DNA of 9,006 nt from an uncultured Flavobacteriaceae bacterium (GCA_947311815.1 CAMZMA010000025.1:1-9006), one strand, 5' to 3'; counted from the stretch's first letter, positions 1 through 6,333 are shown. Notes: generated from the letters alone by a model not told the origin. Program-made: numbers and translations.

Positions 1-64
1 AACAACCAACAACCAACAACCAACAACCAACAACCAACAACTAACAACTAACACCTAACACCTA
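1..64 (-). repeat. 7-bp tandem array (array 1)
   Basis: Nine tandem heptads are visible and the array continues past the left edge. Read on the minus strand, which is the direction of the adjacent gene, they run TAGGTGT x2, TAGTTGT x2, TGGTTGT x5, beginning three bases after the TGA stop of the gene at 68-556. The units degrade in blocks, as expected from stepwise tandem duplication. There is no inverted symmetry, so this is neither a hairpin terminator nor a CRISPR array. A related array lies at 1857-1954. The repeat itself is certain; its function is unknown. Confidence 0.95.
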
Positions 65-67
65 GTA

Positions 68-556
68 TCAATACTCATTAAAATCAAAATCATCATAGTT
101 GTCATAATCATCTTCAAATTCATTATCGATTTCAAGATTTTCTGCTTTAAATTCTTTTTCGGGCGCTTTTTCAGGAATTTCTCCTACCGATAAAATTGTT
201 TTTGAGACAACATCAGAACTTGTGTCTAAAATTTCAATCACTTCTACATAAAAGGTCCAAAGAGCTAAAAAATCATACACATAAATTAGTTTATCTTGTT
301 CGTTTGCTAATGTTTCTGTAAGCGAGCAAGTTGCCATACAAAAGTTTTCGCCTGCATCAGACATGTCAAAAAGAGGAATTTCTTCACCTTGATTCCACTC
401 ATCATCTGTTCTGTAAAACGATGCCATTTCTTGTCCTTCAAATCCGAAGGATTTAGAAATTATTTGATGTAGTTCTTCTAAATTTAAAGAATTTTGTACC
501 AAAACGGTTCTAATTACATCTTCTTTTGCATCTAAAATTACTCTAATTTTATACAT
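68..556 (-). CDS. PRiA4_ORF3 / IS1096-passenger TnpR-like protein
   Basis: A 162-residue protein starting at ATG 556. The N-terminal part (about 1-115) resembles the plasmid pRiA4b ORF-3 family, often annotated as IS1096 element passenger TnpR-like. The supporting pattern is a beta-strand start (MYKIRVIL), a helix LEELHQII, then SFGF and a late YVYDFLALWTFYVEV segment matching the family's YDFGDxW-like core. Residues about 143-162 form a very acidic, Asp/Tyr/Phe-rich tail that is probably disordered. The biochemical role of the family is not established, and despite its name nothing here indicates a transposon: no transposase or terminal inverted repeats are visible. It lies 56 bp downstream of the PIN toxin on the same strand and could share its transcript. 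I saw no convincing promoter in the gap. Array 1 follows its stop. Confidence 0.75.
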   Translation of the reverse strand: MYKIRVILDAKEDVIRTVLVQNSLNLEELHQIISKSFGFEGQEMASFYRTDDEWNQGEEIPLFDMSDAGENFCMATCSLTETLANEQDKLIYVYDFLALWTFYVEVIEILDTSSDVVSKTILSVGEIPEKAPEKEFKAENLEIDNEFEDDYDNYDDFDFNEY

Positions 557-612
557 ATATCTAGTACGTTATCGTTTTTGTTTATTATTTTAGTTGTTGT
601 TGATTACTGTCG

Positions 613-1026
613 TTATTTTTGTGCTAAAAATTCTTTGGCAGTTAAAACAGGGATTTTCGAATTTTTAAAATCTTTTTTATTCCGCGTAATAATTACATCG
701 ATTTGATTTTCAATTGCAGAGTAGTACTGAAGCCCATCCTCAAAATCAGGAAAATTGTTATCACTTAAAGCCAATTCCGTTATTTTATCATCTAAATTTA
801 ATAATTCTACAAGAACTTTAAATTTTCTTAATATTTCTCTAGCCTCTTTTGCAGATTTTAATCTTGTAAGAATGTAATTCGTGTTGGCAAATGTTAATGA
901 TGAAATTGTTAATTCTAATTCTTTTTTGTCTGCACGAGAAAATAAAGCAGCAGCCTCATCATAGAATTTTTCTCTTTTCGAAAGAAGATCTATGACAATA
1001 TTAGTATCAATTAGAAGTCTATTCAT
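613..1026 (-). CDS. PIN-domain (VapC-like) toxin ribonuclease
   Basis: A 137-residue protein of normal PIN-domain length, probably an Mg-dependent ribonuclease toxin of a type II toxin-antitoxin pair. The N-terminal LLIDTNIVIDLL carries the first metal ligand Asp7 with T8-N9. The second acidic cluster is DFEDGLQYY (Glu96/Asp97), followed by the typical VIITRNKKDF (Asp119). The mid-domain position usually held by a Glu reads SSLTFANTNYIL here, as in the PIN_3 type common in Bacteroidota, so that ligand seems replaced. Its ATG (1026) overlaps the TGA of the upstream antitoxin as ATGA, which suggests translational coupling with the antitoxin made first. The RNA target cannot be read from the sequence. 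Family assignment is firm; toxin activity is inferred from gene order. Confidence 0.88.
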   Translation of the reverse strand: MNRLLIDTNIVIDLLSKREKFYDEAAALFSRADKKELELTISSLTFANTNYILTRLKSAKEAREILRKFKVLVELLNLDDKITELALSDNNFPDFEDGLQYYSAIENQIDVIITRNKKDFKNSKIPVLTAKEFLAQK

Positions 1027-1268
1027 TTGTATTTTTCAATTAAATAATCAGAATACGCATCCTTAACATCAAAATCTTTATCAAGAGATATTACACCGCT
1101 CAAACTTTCTACTAAAGGCGTTATGTTTGTTGCGTTTTTTTTACGTTTTGTAAGTATCGCTAAATACGCTTCTATTAGTTTTGAAAGACTTGTATTATTC
1201 GATTTGGCGTAAGTTTTTGCACTCTCGATAATTGTACCGTCAAGACTTAATGTGAGTTTTTTATCCAT
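1023..1268 (-). CDS. Ribbon-helix-helix antitoxin (DUF6364-like)
   Basis: An 81-residue protein if translation starts at ATG 1268 (MDKKLTLSLD). The open frame extends to an ATG at 1289, but that codon lies inside the candidate -7 element, so I prefer the internal start. The beta strand KLTLSLD followed by two helices (IIESAKTYAKS and SLSKLIEAYLAIL) is a ribbon-helix-helix fold of the DUF6364 antitoxin group. The C-terminal part (ITPLVESLSGVI to DYLIEKYK) is the likely toxin-binding segment that occupies the PIN active site. Such antitoxins dimerise on palindromic operators and repress their own operon, and a matching pair of palindromes sits around the promoter at 1281-1313. The stop overlaps the toxin start by four bases. 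Confidence 0.85.
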   Translation of the reverse strand: MDKKLTLSLDGTIIESAKTYAKSNNTSLSKLIEAYLAILTKRKKNATNITPLVESLSGVISLDKDFDVKDAYSDYLIEKYK

Positions 1269-1280
1269 TATAAATTTGTT

Positions 1281-1313
1281 TACGTACAAATATAAATATA
1301 TATTACGTAATAT
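1281..1313. promoter_or_regulatory. Candidate antitoxin operator: two TACGTA palindromes
   Basis: A perfect 14-bp palindrome ATATTACGTAATAT lies at 1300-1313 and a second TACGTA at 1281-1286. Their centres are 23 bp apart, about two helical turns, on either side of the -7 element. This arrangement would let a ribbon-helix-helix antitoxin dimer pair cover the promoter. The palindromes are seen directly; binding is inferred. Confidence 0.45.
1287..1294 (-). promoter_or_regulatory. Candidate -7 element of the toxin-antitoxin promoter
   Basis: On the minus strand this reads TATATTTG, a perfect match to the Bacteroidota TAnnTTTG element. Transcription would start about 12-15 bases before ATG 1268. 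There is no good TTG at the -33 position, so the promoter may be weak. The element lies between the two TACGTA palindromes. Confidence 0.5.
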
Positions 1314-1437
1314 TAATGTGTTTTTGATTTTTTTTTATGATTGTGGTAAACTTTAAAATAAATAGAACAGATAGTGTTTGTTTTGGCAACAAAAATACAA
1401 TAAAATATATGTACTTTTACTGTTTAAAACTTGAACG

Positions 1438-1851
1438 ATGGATAAAAATAAAATATTAAAAGCAATCAATAATTTTAGTAAAAATACGTTGATGGAGCAT
1501 TTATCGATACAATATATAGATATTGGTGATGGTTTTTTGACTGCAACAATGCCAGTAAATGCTCATGTACATCAGCCTTATGGACAATTACACGGAGGCG
1601 CAACTGCGGCTTTGGCAGAAAGCGTGGGTAGTGCCGCCTCTCATTTTTTTATTGATGCAGATAAATTTTTGATTAATGGTATTGAGCTATCTATCAATCA
1701 TATACGTAGTAAAAGAGAAGGGGTGGTGACAGCAACTGCGAGAAATATTCACAAAGGAAGAACCACTCATTTATGGGAAATTAAGATAGAAGATGAAGAA
1801 GGACGGTTAATATCTATAGCAAAATTGACCAATATTATTTTAACGAAGTAG
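1438..1851 (+). CDS. PaaI/MenI-type hotdog acyl-CoA thioesterase
   Basis: A 137-residue hotdog-fold thioesterase of the PaaI/YdiI group. The signature QPYGQLHGGATAALAES (47-62) contains the His52-Gly-Gly active-site turn and Glu61, the catalytic carboxylate position of YdiI/MenI-type enzymes. The NHIRSKREG segment fits the CoA-binding side, and the length is normal. Because an isochorismate synthase lies downstream on the same strand, the likely substrate is 1,4-dihydroxy-2-naphthoyl-CoA in menaquinone synthesis; another aryl- or acyl-CoA is possible. The ATG at 1438 has no Shine-Dalgarno, as usual in this phylum. A weak -7-like TACTTTTA at 1412-1419 lacks a well-spaced TTG. The gene diverges from the antitoxin across 169 bp. 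Family confidence is high, exact substrate moderate. Confidence 0.85.
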   Translation: MDKNKILKAINNFSKNTLMEHLSIQYIDIGDGFLTATMPVNAHVHQPYGQLHGGATAALAESVGSAASHFFIDADKFLINGIELSINHIRSKREGVVTATARNIHKGRTTHLWEIKIEDEEGRLISIAKLTNIILTK

Positions 1852-1856
1852 GTTTT

Positions 1857-1954
1857 TAGTAGTTAGTGACTAGTAATTAGGAACTAGTAATTAGGAGCTA
1901 GTAATTAGGAGTTAGTGATTTGTAGTTAGTGATTTGTAGCAAGTAGTTTGAAGA
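1857..1954 (+). repeat. 7-bp tandem array (array 2)
   Basis: Fourteen contiguous heptads follow the thioesterase stop (TAG 1849-1851) after five bases. Ten begin with TAG: TAGTAGT, TAGTGAC, then TAGTAAT alternating with TAGGARY, then TAGTGAT alternating with TTGTAGY, ending AAGTAGT and TTGAAGA. The alternation makes 14-bp higher-order units. Seven is not a multiple of three, so the TAGs fall in all three reading frames. Read in the direction of its upstream gene, this is the same TAGNNNT pattern as array 1. There is no dyad symmetry. The last unit contains the TTG at 1948 that opens the next reading frame. Confidence 0.95.
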
Positions 1955-1971
1955 CGAGAAAAAAGTATAAA

Positions 1972-2805
1972 ATGATAAAAATTATAGGAGGTGTTTTGGC
2001 GAGTCTTTTTGTAGGTTTGTACATTTCGTTTGTTGTTTTTTCTACTCCAAAATCTGATAAAAAAGTACTGAAAAAGTTTAAAAACGCTATAGTACAACCT
2101 ACACTTACCTATCAAGAGTACAAAGGGTTTCGGTATCGAAAATTAACCATGATTCACAATGTTAATTTACCTACTTTGGTCTTTGTTCATGGTACAATTG
2201 GCTCTTCTACCGATTTTAAAAAATACATGACAGATAGCACTTTGTTATCGAAGGCAAATATGATTTCTTTTGATAGAATTGGATACAATTACAAAGATAA
2301 AAATGAGGTGCAACAATCTATCGCTTTTGAGCGTGATTTGTTAGAAGATATGATAAAAAATCTTGATAAAAAAAAGACGATTATTGTGGGATATTCTTTT
2401 GGCGGTCCTATTGTACTATCTGTAAAAAACACCTATAAAAAATTGATTTTATTAGCGCCACAAGTGTATAGTAAAGCAGAGAAAATGCCATTTATGCTGC
2501 AATTATATCGATGGAAATTAACACGTTGGTTAGTGCCTAAAGTTTGGAAACAAGCATCTAAAGAAAAATTAACACACGCCCAAGATTTAGCTAATTTCGA
2601 TAAAAAATGGACAGATACTAAAAATACAATTTTGTGTATTCAAGGAAATAAAGACGGAATTGTACCCTACAAAAATTCGTTGTTTTTACAGCGTGTTTTT
2701 CCTAAAAATCAGTTTGAATTAGTTACTTTAGAAGGGGCAGGACATGGTTTAGTTTGGTCTCGTTTTAAAGAAATTAAATCACAAATTTTAAAACAATTAG
2801 ATTGA
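1972..2805 (+). CDS. Membrane-anchored alpha/beta hydrolase
   Basis: A 277-residue protein from ATG 1972. A TTG at 1948 would add eight residues (a Lys/Arg-rich stretch) but lies inside the last heptad repeat, so I prefer the ATG. The N-terminus is a signal anchor (IIGGVLASLFVGLYISFVV), which would place the catalytic domain outside the cytoplasmic membrane. An oxyanion-hole strand LVFVHGTIGSS precedes the nucleophile elbow VGYSFGGP (Ser142), with acid NKDGIVP (Asp228) and base GAGHGL (His258), so the Ser-Asp-His triad is complete. A short basic/aromatic cap lies between them. Its stop shares the bases TTGA with the start of the isochorismate synthase, a strong operon sign. MenH is also an alpha/beta hydrolase, but it is cytosolic and unanchored, so I do not call this MenH. 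The substrate (lipid or ester) is unknown. Confidence 0.8.
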   Translation: MIKIIGGVLASLFVGLYISFVVFSTPKSDKKVLKKFKNAIVQPTLTYQEYKGFRYRKLTMIHNVNLPTLVFVHGTIGSSTDFKKYMTDSTLLSKANMISFDRIGYNYKDKNEVQQSIAFERDLLEDMIKNLDKKKTIIVGYSFGGPIVLSVKNTYKKLILLAPQVYSKAEKMPFMLQLYRWKLTRWLVPKVWKQASKEKLTHAQDLANFDKKWTDTKNTILCIQGNKDGIVPYKNSLFLQRVFPKNQFELVTLEGAGHGLVWSRFKEIKSQILKQLD

Positions 2806-3842
2806 GTCTTTTTACCGAAATAGCAACTGCTTACAAAAGTAAAAAATCTTTTGTAGCGTTTAGAAAACCCAATAAAACAACTGTAAAAGGTGTTTTTTTA
2901 GAGAATGATGCTCTTATTTATACACAAAATTACACCGAATCTGGTTTTGTTTTTGCTCCTTTTGATGATAAGTTGCCTTCCGTTTTATTCCCTTTTGAAA
3001 AGGTAAAAATACTAGAAGAAAATTTTGATGCGGATTTTAAAAATACACCTCAGTTTGTAAATGAAGTTACTGAATCTTCAAAAAAAAATCACATTAATTT
3101 AGTAAAAAGCGGTGTAGAAGCAATACAAGAAAATCAATTTGAAAAAGTAGTTTTATCTAGAAAAGAAGAAGTAACTCTAACAAATTTTGATGTAGTAACT
3201 ATATTTAAAAAGTTATTGCAAAATTACGCAAACGCTTTTGTGTATGTATGGTTTCATCCGAAGATTGGTTTGTGGTTAGGAGCAACTCCAGAAAATTTAT
3301 TGCAAGTAGAAAACAATCGCTTTACAACAGTTGCTTTGGCAGGAACACAAGTATATCAAGAAAAAGCAAATGTTGTTTGGCAAGAAAAAGAGCAACAAGA
3401 ACAGCAGTTTGTAACCGATTATATCATCAATAATTTAGAAAAAGTAACTAAAAATATTCAAAAATCTGCTGTTAAAACTGTAAAAGCAGGTAGTTTATTA
3501 CATCTTAAAACAATGATTACGGGCGAGTTACATCAGCAGGATTTAAACGCTATTATCAATGTATTACATCCAACACCTGCGGTTTGTGGTTTGCCAAAAG
3601 AAGTTGCAAAATCTTTTATTATAACGAATGAAAACTACAAGCGTAGTTTTTATACGGGTTTTTTAGGAGAAATTAATGTAGCTAAAAAATCTTCGCTATT
3701 TGTAAATTTACGCTGTATGAAAGTGGTTAAAAATACGGCAACTATTTATGTGGGTGGGGGTATTACAAAAGACAGTGTTCCAGAAAAAGAATGGGAAGAA
3801 ACGGTTGCTAAAAGTGTAACAATGAAACAGGTTTTGTACTAA
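2802..3842 (+). CDS. menF: Isochorismate synthase (MenF/EntC-like)
   Basis: A 346-residue chorismate-utilising enzyme that converts chorismate to isochorismate, the first committed step to menaquinone; an EntC-like siderophore role is less likely with no siderophore genes in view. Landmarks in order: EKVVLSRKEEV (114-124; Lys115 at the position I take as the general base), GATPENLL (160-167), VALAGT (177-182), HLKTMITGEL (234-243), LHPTPAVCGLP (255-265, close to EntC's LHPTPALSG), YTGFLGEI (284-291), and the Mg-site end IYVGGGIT to EKEWEETVAKS (315-338). The only reasonable start is TTG 2802: it overlaps the hydrolase TGA, and the next in-frame Met is far inside the catalytic domain. The N-terminal 100 residues are variable, as usual in the family. 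The stop overlaps the convergent arsG-type stop, so no terminator separates them. Confidence 0.88.
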   Translation: MSLFTEIATAYKSKKSFVAFRKPNKTTVKGVFLENDALIYTQNYTESGFVFAPFDDKLPSVLFPFEKVKILEENFDADFKNTPQFVNEVTESSKKNHINLVKSGVEAIQENQFEKVVLSRKEEVTLTNFDVVTIFKKLLQNYANAFVYVWFHPKIGLWLGATPENLLQVENNRFTTVALAGTQVYQEKANVVWQEKEQQEQQFVTDYIINNLEKVTKNIQKSAVKTVKAGSLLHLKTMITGELHQQDLNAIINVLHPTPAVCGLPKEVAKSFIITNENYKRSFYTGFLGEINVAKKSSLFVNLRCMKVVKNTATIYVGGGITKDSVPEKEWEETVAKSVTMKQVLY

Positions 3843-4549
3843 GTGATTATTTTTGTAAAAATAGCCACATAATACAATCCTGTAATTATAAATACGATTC
3901 CTGCAATGAGTCGCATTACTTTTTCAATTTTCGTAATTTTCGTATAAAATGTGCCTACTTTTCCTGCGGTAAAGGCTAGTAAATAGGTGAACAGAATTAC
4001 AGGTAACCCTGTACCAAAAGCAAAAATGATAGGCAAATAAAGTCCGTTGCTATTTGCAATTGTCATGGGTATTAGCACTCCAAAATACAACGCACCACTG
4101 TACGGACAAAAAGCTAATGAAAAAACGACTCCTATTAAAAAAGAGCCTAAAAGCCCTTTGTCTTTAAATTTTTCTGATAATTTTTCTTGAAAATTTGATG
4201 TTCCTAAAAAGTTAAGCTTAATTACATTCAACATAATAAGTCCGATGATAACTAACAAAGGACCTAAAAATTTTTCGCCATTTTGATTAAAAAATCGTGC
4301 AATTTCAAATTTACTCGCTCCAAAATATAAAACAAGTCCGATAGATGTATAACTAAAAGCTCTTCCTAAAGAATAAATCAATCCGCTAAAAAAAACTTTT
4401 TTCTTGTTGCTGATATTTTTTGATATAAAAGCTGTAGCTGTTATGTTTGTAGCTAACGGACACGGACTTATAGAGGTCATAATACCCAAAATAAATGCCG
4501 ATAAAATGGGGACATTACTGGTATGTAAAAGCTCTTGTAATAAATCCAT
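3839..4549 (-). CDS. arsG: ArsG-family (CcdA/DsbD-like) membrane protein
   Basis: A 236-residue polytopic membrane protein with about six hydrophobic segments. Two half-repeats each carry one membrane cysteine next to proline: SISPCPLATN (Cys30) and LAFCPYSGALYFG (Cys148). That is the CcdA/DsbD transmembrane design, which moves reducing equivalents across the inner membrane. In arsenic operons this branch is annotated as ArsG, an efflux permease for trivalent aromatic arsenicals in ArsEFG systems. The ATG overlaps the ArsF-type stop (TAATG), so the two are translationally coupled and probably partner. It is the last gene of the ars-like operon, and its TAG overlaps the convergent menF TAA. 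Whether it exports arsenicals or feeds electrons to ArsF cannot be told from sequence. The family call is good; a generic cytochrome c biogenesis CcdA is less likely given the context. Confidence 0.8.
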   Translation of the reverse strand: MDLLQELLHTSNVPILSAFILGIMTSISPCPLATNITATAFISKNISNKKKVFFSGLIYSLGRAFSYTSIGLVLYFGASKFEIARFFNQNGEKFLGPLLVIIGLIMLNVIKLNFLGTSNFQEKLSEKFKDKGLLGSFLIGVVFSLAFCPYSGALYFGVLIPMTIANSNGLYLPIIFAFGTGLPVILFTYLLAFTAGKVGTFYTKITKIEKVMRLIAGIVFIITGLYYVAIFTKIIT

Positions 4550-4986
4550 TACAAGTTTTTTAATTCATTTTCTATTTTAGCTTTTAATTTTATCGAAAAT
4601 GTTTCTTGGTCTCTACCGTATTCAAATCCGAAATCGGTCAAATCTATTTTTGTTTCTGCACCGTTTTTTATGATGTTTAAAAATAGTGCTGTTCCTGTAG
4701 CTTCAAATTTTTTCGCCATTTCATAATTAGCATCGTCATCTACATTAACAGTTTTAAATGTAATTTTTCCTGCATCAACAGCTTCTTTAAAATAGGTATC
4801 AAGTGTATGTTTTGCACTCGCTTCAATAGCTTTACAGGTAACGCATCTGTGAGTACCATAAAAATCGATGACTTCAATTTGATTTTTTTTATGAATAGCC
4901 ATGTTTTGGTCTTTTTTTGTTGATGAATTTTTGCAAGAGAACAAAAATACGATGGCAATTAAACTGATGGTTTTTAATAGTTTCAT
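4549..4986 (-). CDS. arsF: ArsF-family thioredoxin-like lipoprotein
   Basis: A 145-residue protein with a lipoprotein signal peptide: hydrophobic residues 7-16 then the lipobox LFSC with Cys18 as lipidation site. The mature protein starts outside the cytoplasmic membrane. A thioredoxin-like domain follows: IEVIDFYGTHRCVTCKAIE (37-55) with the redox pair Cys48/Cys51, a central strand ITFKTVNVDDD, and GTALFL where thioredoxins have the cis-Pro loop. The cis-Pro itself is not obvious. Databases name this group as nitrophenyl compound nitroreductase subunit ArsF, after the ArsEFG aromatic-arsenical system. It starts 17 bp after the DUF318 permease and overlaps arsG by one base. The likely role is a periplasm-facing thiol partner of ArsG, handing over reductant or a bound arsenical. 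No flavin-binding subunit is visible nearby, so a nitroreductase activity is unproven here. Confidence 0.78.
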   Translation of the reverse strand: MKLLKTISLIAIVFLFSCKNSSTKKDQNMAIHKKNQIEVIDFYGTHRCVTCKAIEASAKHTLDTYFKEAVDAGKITFKTVNVDDDANYEMAKKFEATGTALFLNIIKNGAETKIDLTDFGFEYGRDQETFSIKLKAKIENELKNL

Positions 4987-5003
4987 TTGTTTAGTTTTAA
5001 GAG

Positions 5004-5981
5004 TTATAAAATAAGATTAAATACATATCCAGAAATAATAATACAAAGGGTTACTACGCCAAAGAAAATTCCTATCAACCGAAGGCTCATTACTTTTTTT
5101 AGCAACATCGCTTCTGGTAACGATAAAGCAACAATACCCATCATAAAAGAAATGGCAGTTCCTAGCGGAATTCCTTTTGCCACTAATACTTGTACAACAG
5201 GTAAAATTCCTGAGGCATTTGAGTACATAGGTACTGCTATAATGGTGGCAATGGGTACTGCAAAAAGATTGTCTTTACTCATATATTGTTCAAAAAATCC
5301 TTCAGGAATGTATCCGTGCATCAATCCGCCAATGGCGATACCAACAATAACGTAAGGAACAATACCTTTGATAATTGTCATCGCTTCTTGCCAAATAATA
5401 GGCAAACGTTCTTTAAAATTTTGATTTTCTGATTGATAATTGTCTTGTTCTTTTTGAGCATTTTCTAGCACTTTTTGAACCCAAGGAGTTAAATAGCGTT
5501 CTAATCGTAATTTTTGAAGAATCATACCTGCAATAGTACCTAATAAAACACCGCTAACTACATAAATAAGTGTGGTTTTAACACCAAAAAGTCCGATAAA
5601 TAAACCGATTGCAACTTCATTTACCAAAGGCGATGTTATTAAAAAAGCAAAGGTAACACCTAACGGAATACCGCCTTTTACAAACCCAATAAATAGGGGT
5701 ACAGAAGAGCAAGAACAAAAAGGAGTGACTACCCCAAACAAACTTGCCATTACATATTCTAAACCGTATAATTTATTTTTCGATAAATAATTACGCACTC
5801 TATCAATAGGAAAATAACTGTTTACGATCCCCATTAAAAAGATGATAAATAGCAGTAACAGTAAAATTTTAATACTATCAAAAATAAAAAAATGTAAGGC
5901 TTCTGTAAGATGATTTTTTGCCTCTAATTGCAAAAGATCAAAAACAAACCAGTCGGTAAAATGTTGTAACCAATCAAACAT
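5004..5981 (-). CDS. ArsP-type (DUF318) organoarsenical permease
   Basis: A 325-residue integral membrane permease of the DUF318/ArsP family. Known members export trivalent organoarsenicals such as methylarsenite. The hallmark TPFCSCSSVPLF (86-97) gives the vicinal Cys89/Cys91 pair. The protein is an internal duplication: FCSCSSVPLF then KGGIPLGVTFAFLITSP in the first half is echoed by MYSNASGILPV then KGIPLGTAISFMMG in the second, but the second copy has lost its cysteines. A charged loop (about 155-200) links the halves. About eight membrane segments are expected. It starts 16 bp after the small thioredoxin gene and ends 17 bp before arsF, so it is clearly co-transcribed. Other members of this family are linked to different metals, so the arsenical substrate rests on the context (arsR, arsF, arsG). 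Confidence 0.82.
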   Translation of the reverse strand: MFDWLQHFTDWFVFDLLQLEAKNHLTEALHFFIFDSIKILLLLLFIIFLMGIVNSYFPIDRVRNYLSKNKLYGLEYVMASLFGVVTPFCSCSSVPLFIGFVKGGIPLGVTFAFLITSPLVNEVAIGLFIGLFGVKTTLIYVVSGVLLGTIAGMILQKLRLERYLTPWVQKVLENAQKEQDNYQSENQNFKERLPIIWQEAMTIIKGIVPYVIVGIAIGGLMHGYIPEGFFEQYMSKDNLFAVPIATIIAVPMYSNASGILPVVQVLVAKGIPLGTAISFMMGIVALSLPEAMLLKKVMSLRLIGIFFGVVTLCIIISGYVFNLIL

Positions 5982-5997
5982 TTTTATCTTTTAAAAA

Positions 5998-6333
5998 TTA
6001 ACAACAGCTACTTTCGGTACTGTCAGAGCCACAACAAGAACTATTTTCTTTAGGCGCAGGTTCGCAACATGAAGTGTCGCTATCACTACAACAAGCATCG
6101 TCTTTTAAAAGTGTTTTTATTTCATCAAAAGAAGGTACGCGTCCTTTAATAACTACTTTTTCATCAATAACAACAGCAGGTGTACTCATAATATCATACA
6201 TCATAATATCTTCAATATCTTCTACTTTTACAATAGTTACGTTTAGGTTTAATTCTTCGGCAACTGTTTTTACAACGGCTTCGGTTCTTTTACAATTTGG
6301 GCATCCTGTACCTAAAATTTTTATGGTTTTCAT
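5998..6333 (-). CDS. Small TM996/MTH895-type thioredoxin with Cys-Cys tail
   Basis: A 111-residue protein. Residues 1-77 are a compact glutaredoxin/thioredoxin-like domain of the TM996/MTH895 (redox-active disulfide protein 2) type: KILGTGCPNCKRTE with redox Cys11/Cys14 and STPAVVID with the cis-Pro52. There is no signal peptide, so it is cytosolic. The usual family member ends near residue 77-80. Here a low-complexity tail of about 33 residues adds four vicinal pairs at 81-82, 89-90, 100-101 and 110-111. This gives ten cysteines in all, an obvious soft-metal or metalloid ligand set. It is co-transcribed with the DUF6428 gene (27-bp gap) and the permease (16-bp gap). Likely jobs are chaperoning a thiol-bound arsenical to the permease or reducing ArsG from the cytosol. 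Whether it counts as ArsE I cannot tell. Confidence 0.85.
   Translation of the reverse strand: MKTIKILGTGCPNCKRTEAVVKTVAEELNLNVTIVKVEDIEDIMMYDIMSTPAVVIDEKVVIKGRVPSFDEIKTLLKDDACCSDSDTSCCEPAPKENSSCCGSDSTESSCC

Noticed and set aside
1..64. Possible CRISPR array
   Set aside because: Units are only 7 bp, contiguous and without spacers, and no cas genes are present.
68..556. Mobile element suggested by the IS1096 passenger name
   Set aside because: No transposase, terminal inverted repeats or target duplications are visible; the name is inherited from one family member.
1269..1289. ATG 1289 as antitoxin start
   Set aside because: The codon overlaps the perfect TATATTTG -7 element, so the transcript would begin downstream of it; MDKKLTLSLD at 1268 fits the family start.
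1948..1971. TTG 1948 as the hydrolase start
   Set aside because: It lies inside the last heptad of array 2; ATG 1972 sits directly before the hydrophobic anchor and is the more usual start. The TTG start cannot be fully excluded.
3839..4549. Cytochrome c biogenesis protein CcdA
   Set aside because: The fold and cysteines are CcdA-like, but no cytochrome maturation genes are present and the gene is coupled to an ArsF-type gene in an arsR operon, so the ArsG branch is the better call.
5102..5128. A further ArsR-like ATCG/CGAT pair near 5110
   Set aside because: Spacing is 10 instead of 8 and it lies inside the permease coding sequence.
4987..5355. Plus-strand open frames opposite the permease, thioredoxin and ABC genes
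   Set aside because: They are antisense to well-supported genes, have no family resemblance and no promoter, and reflect the low-complexity AT-rich composition.
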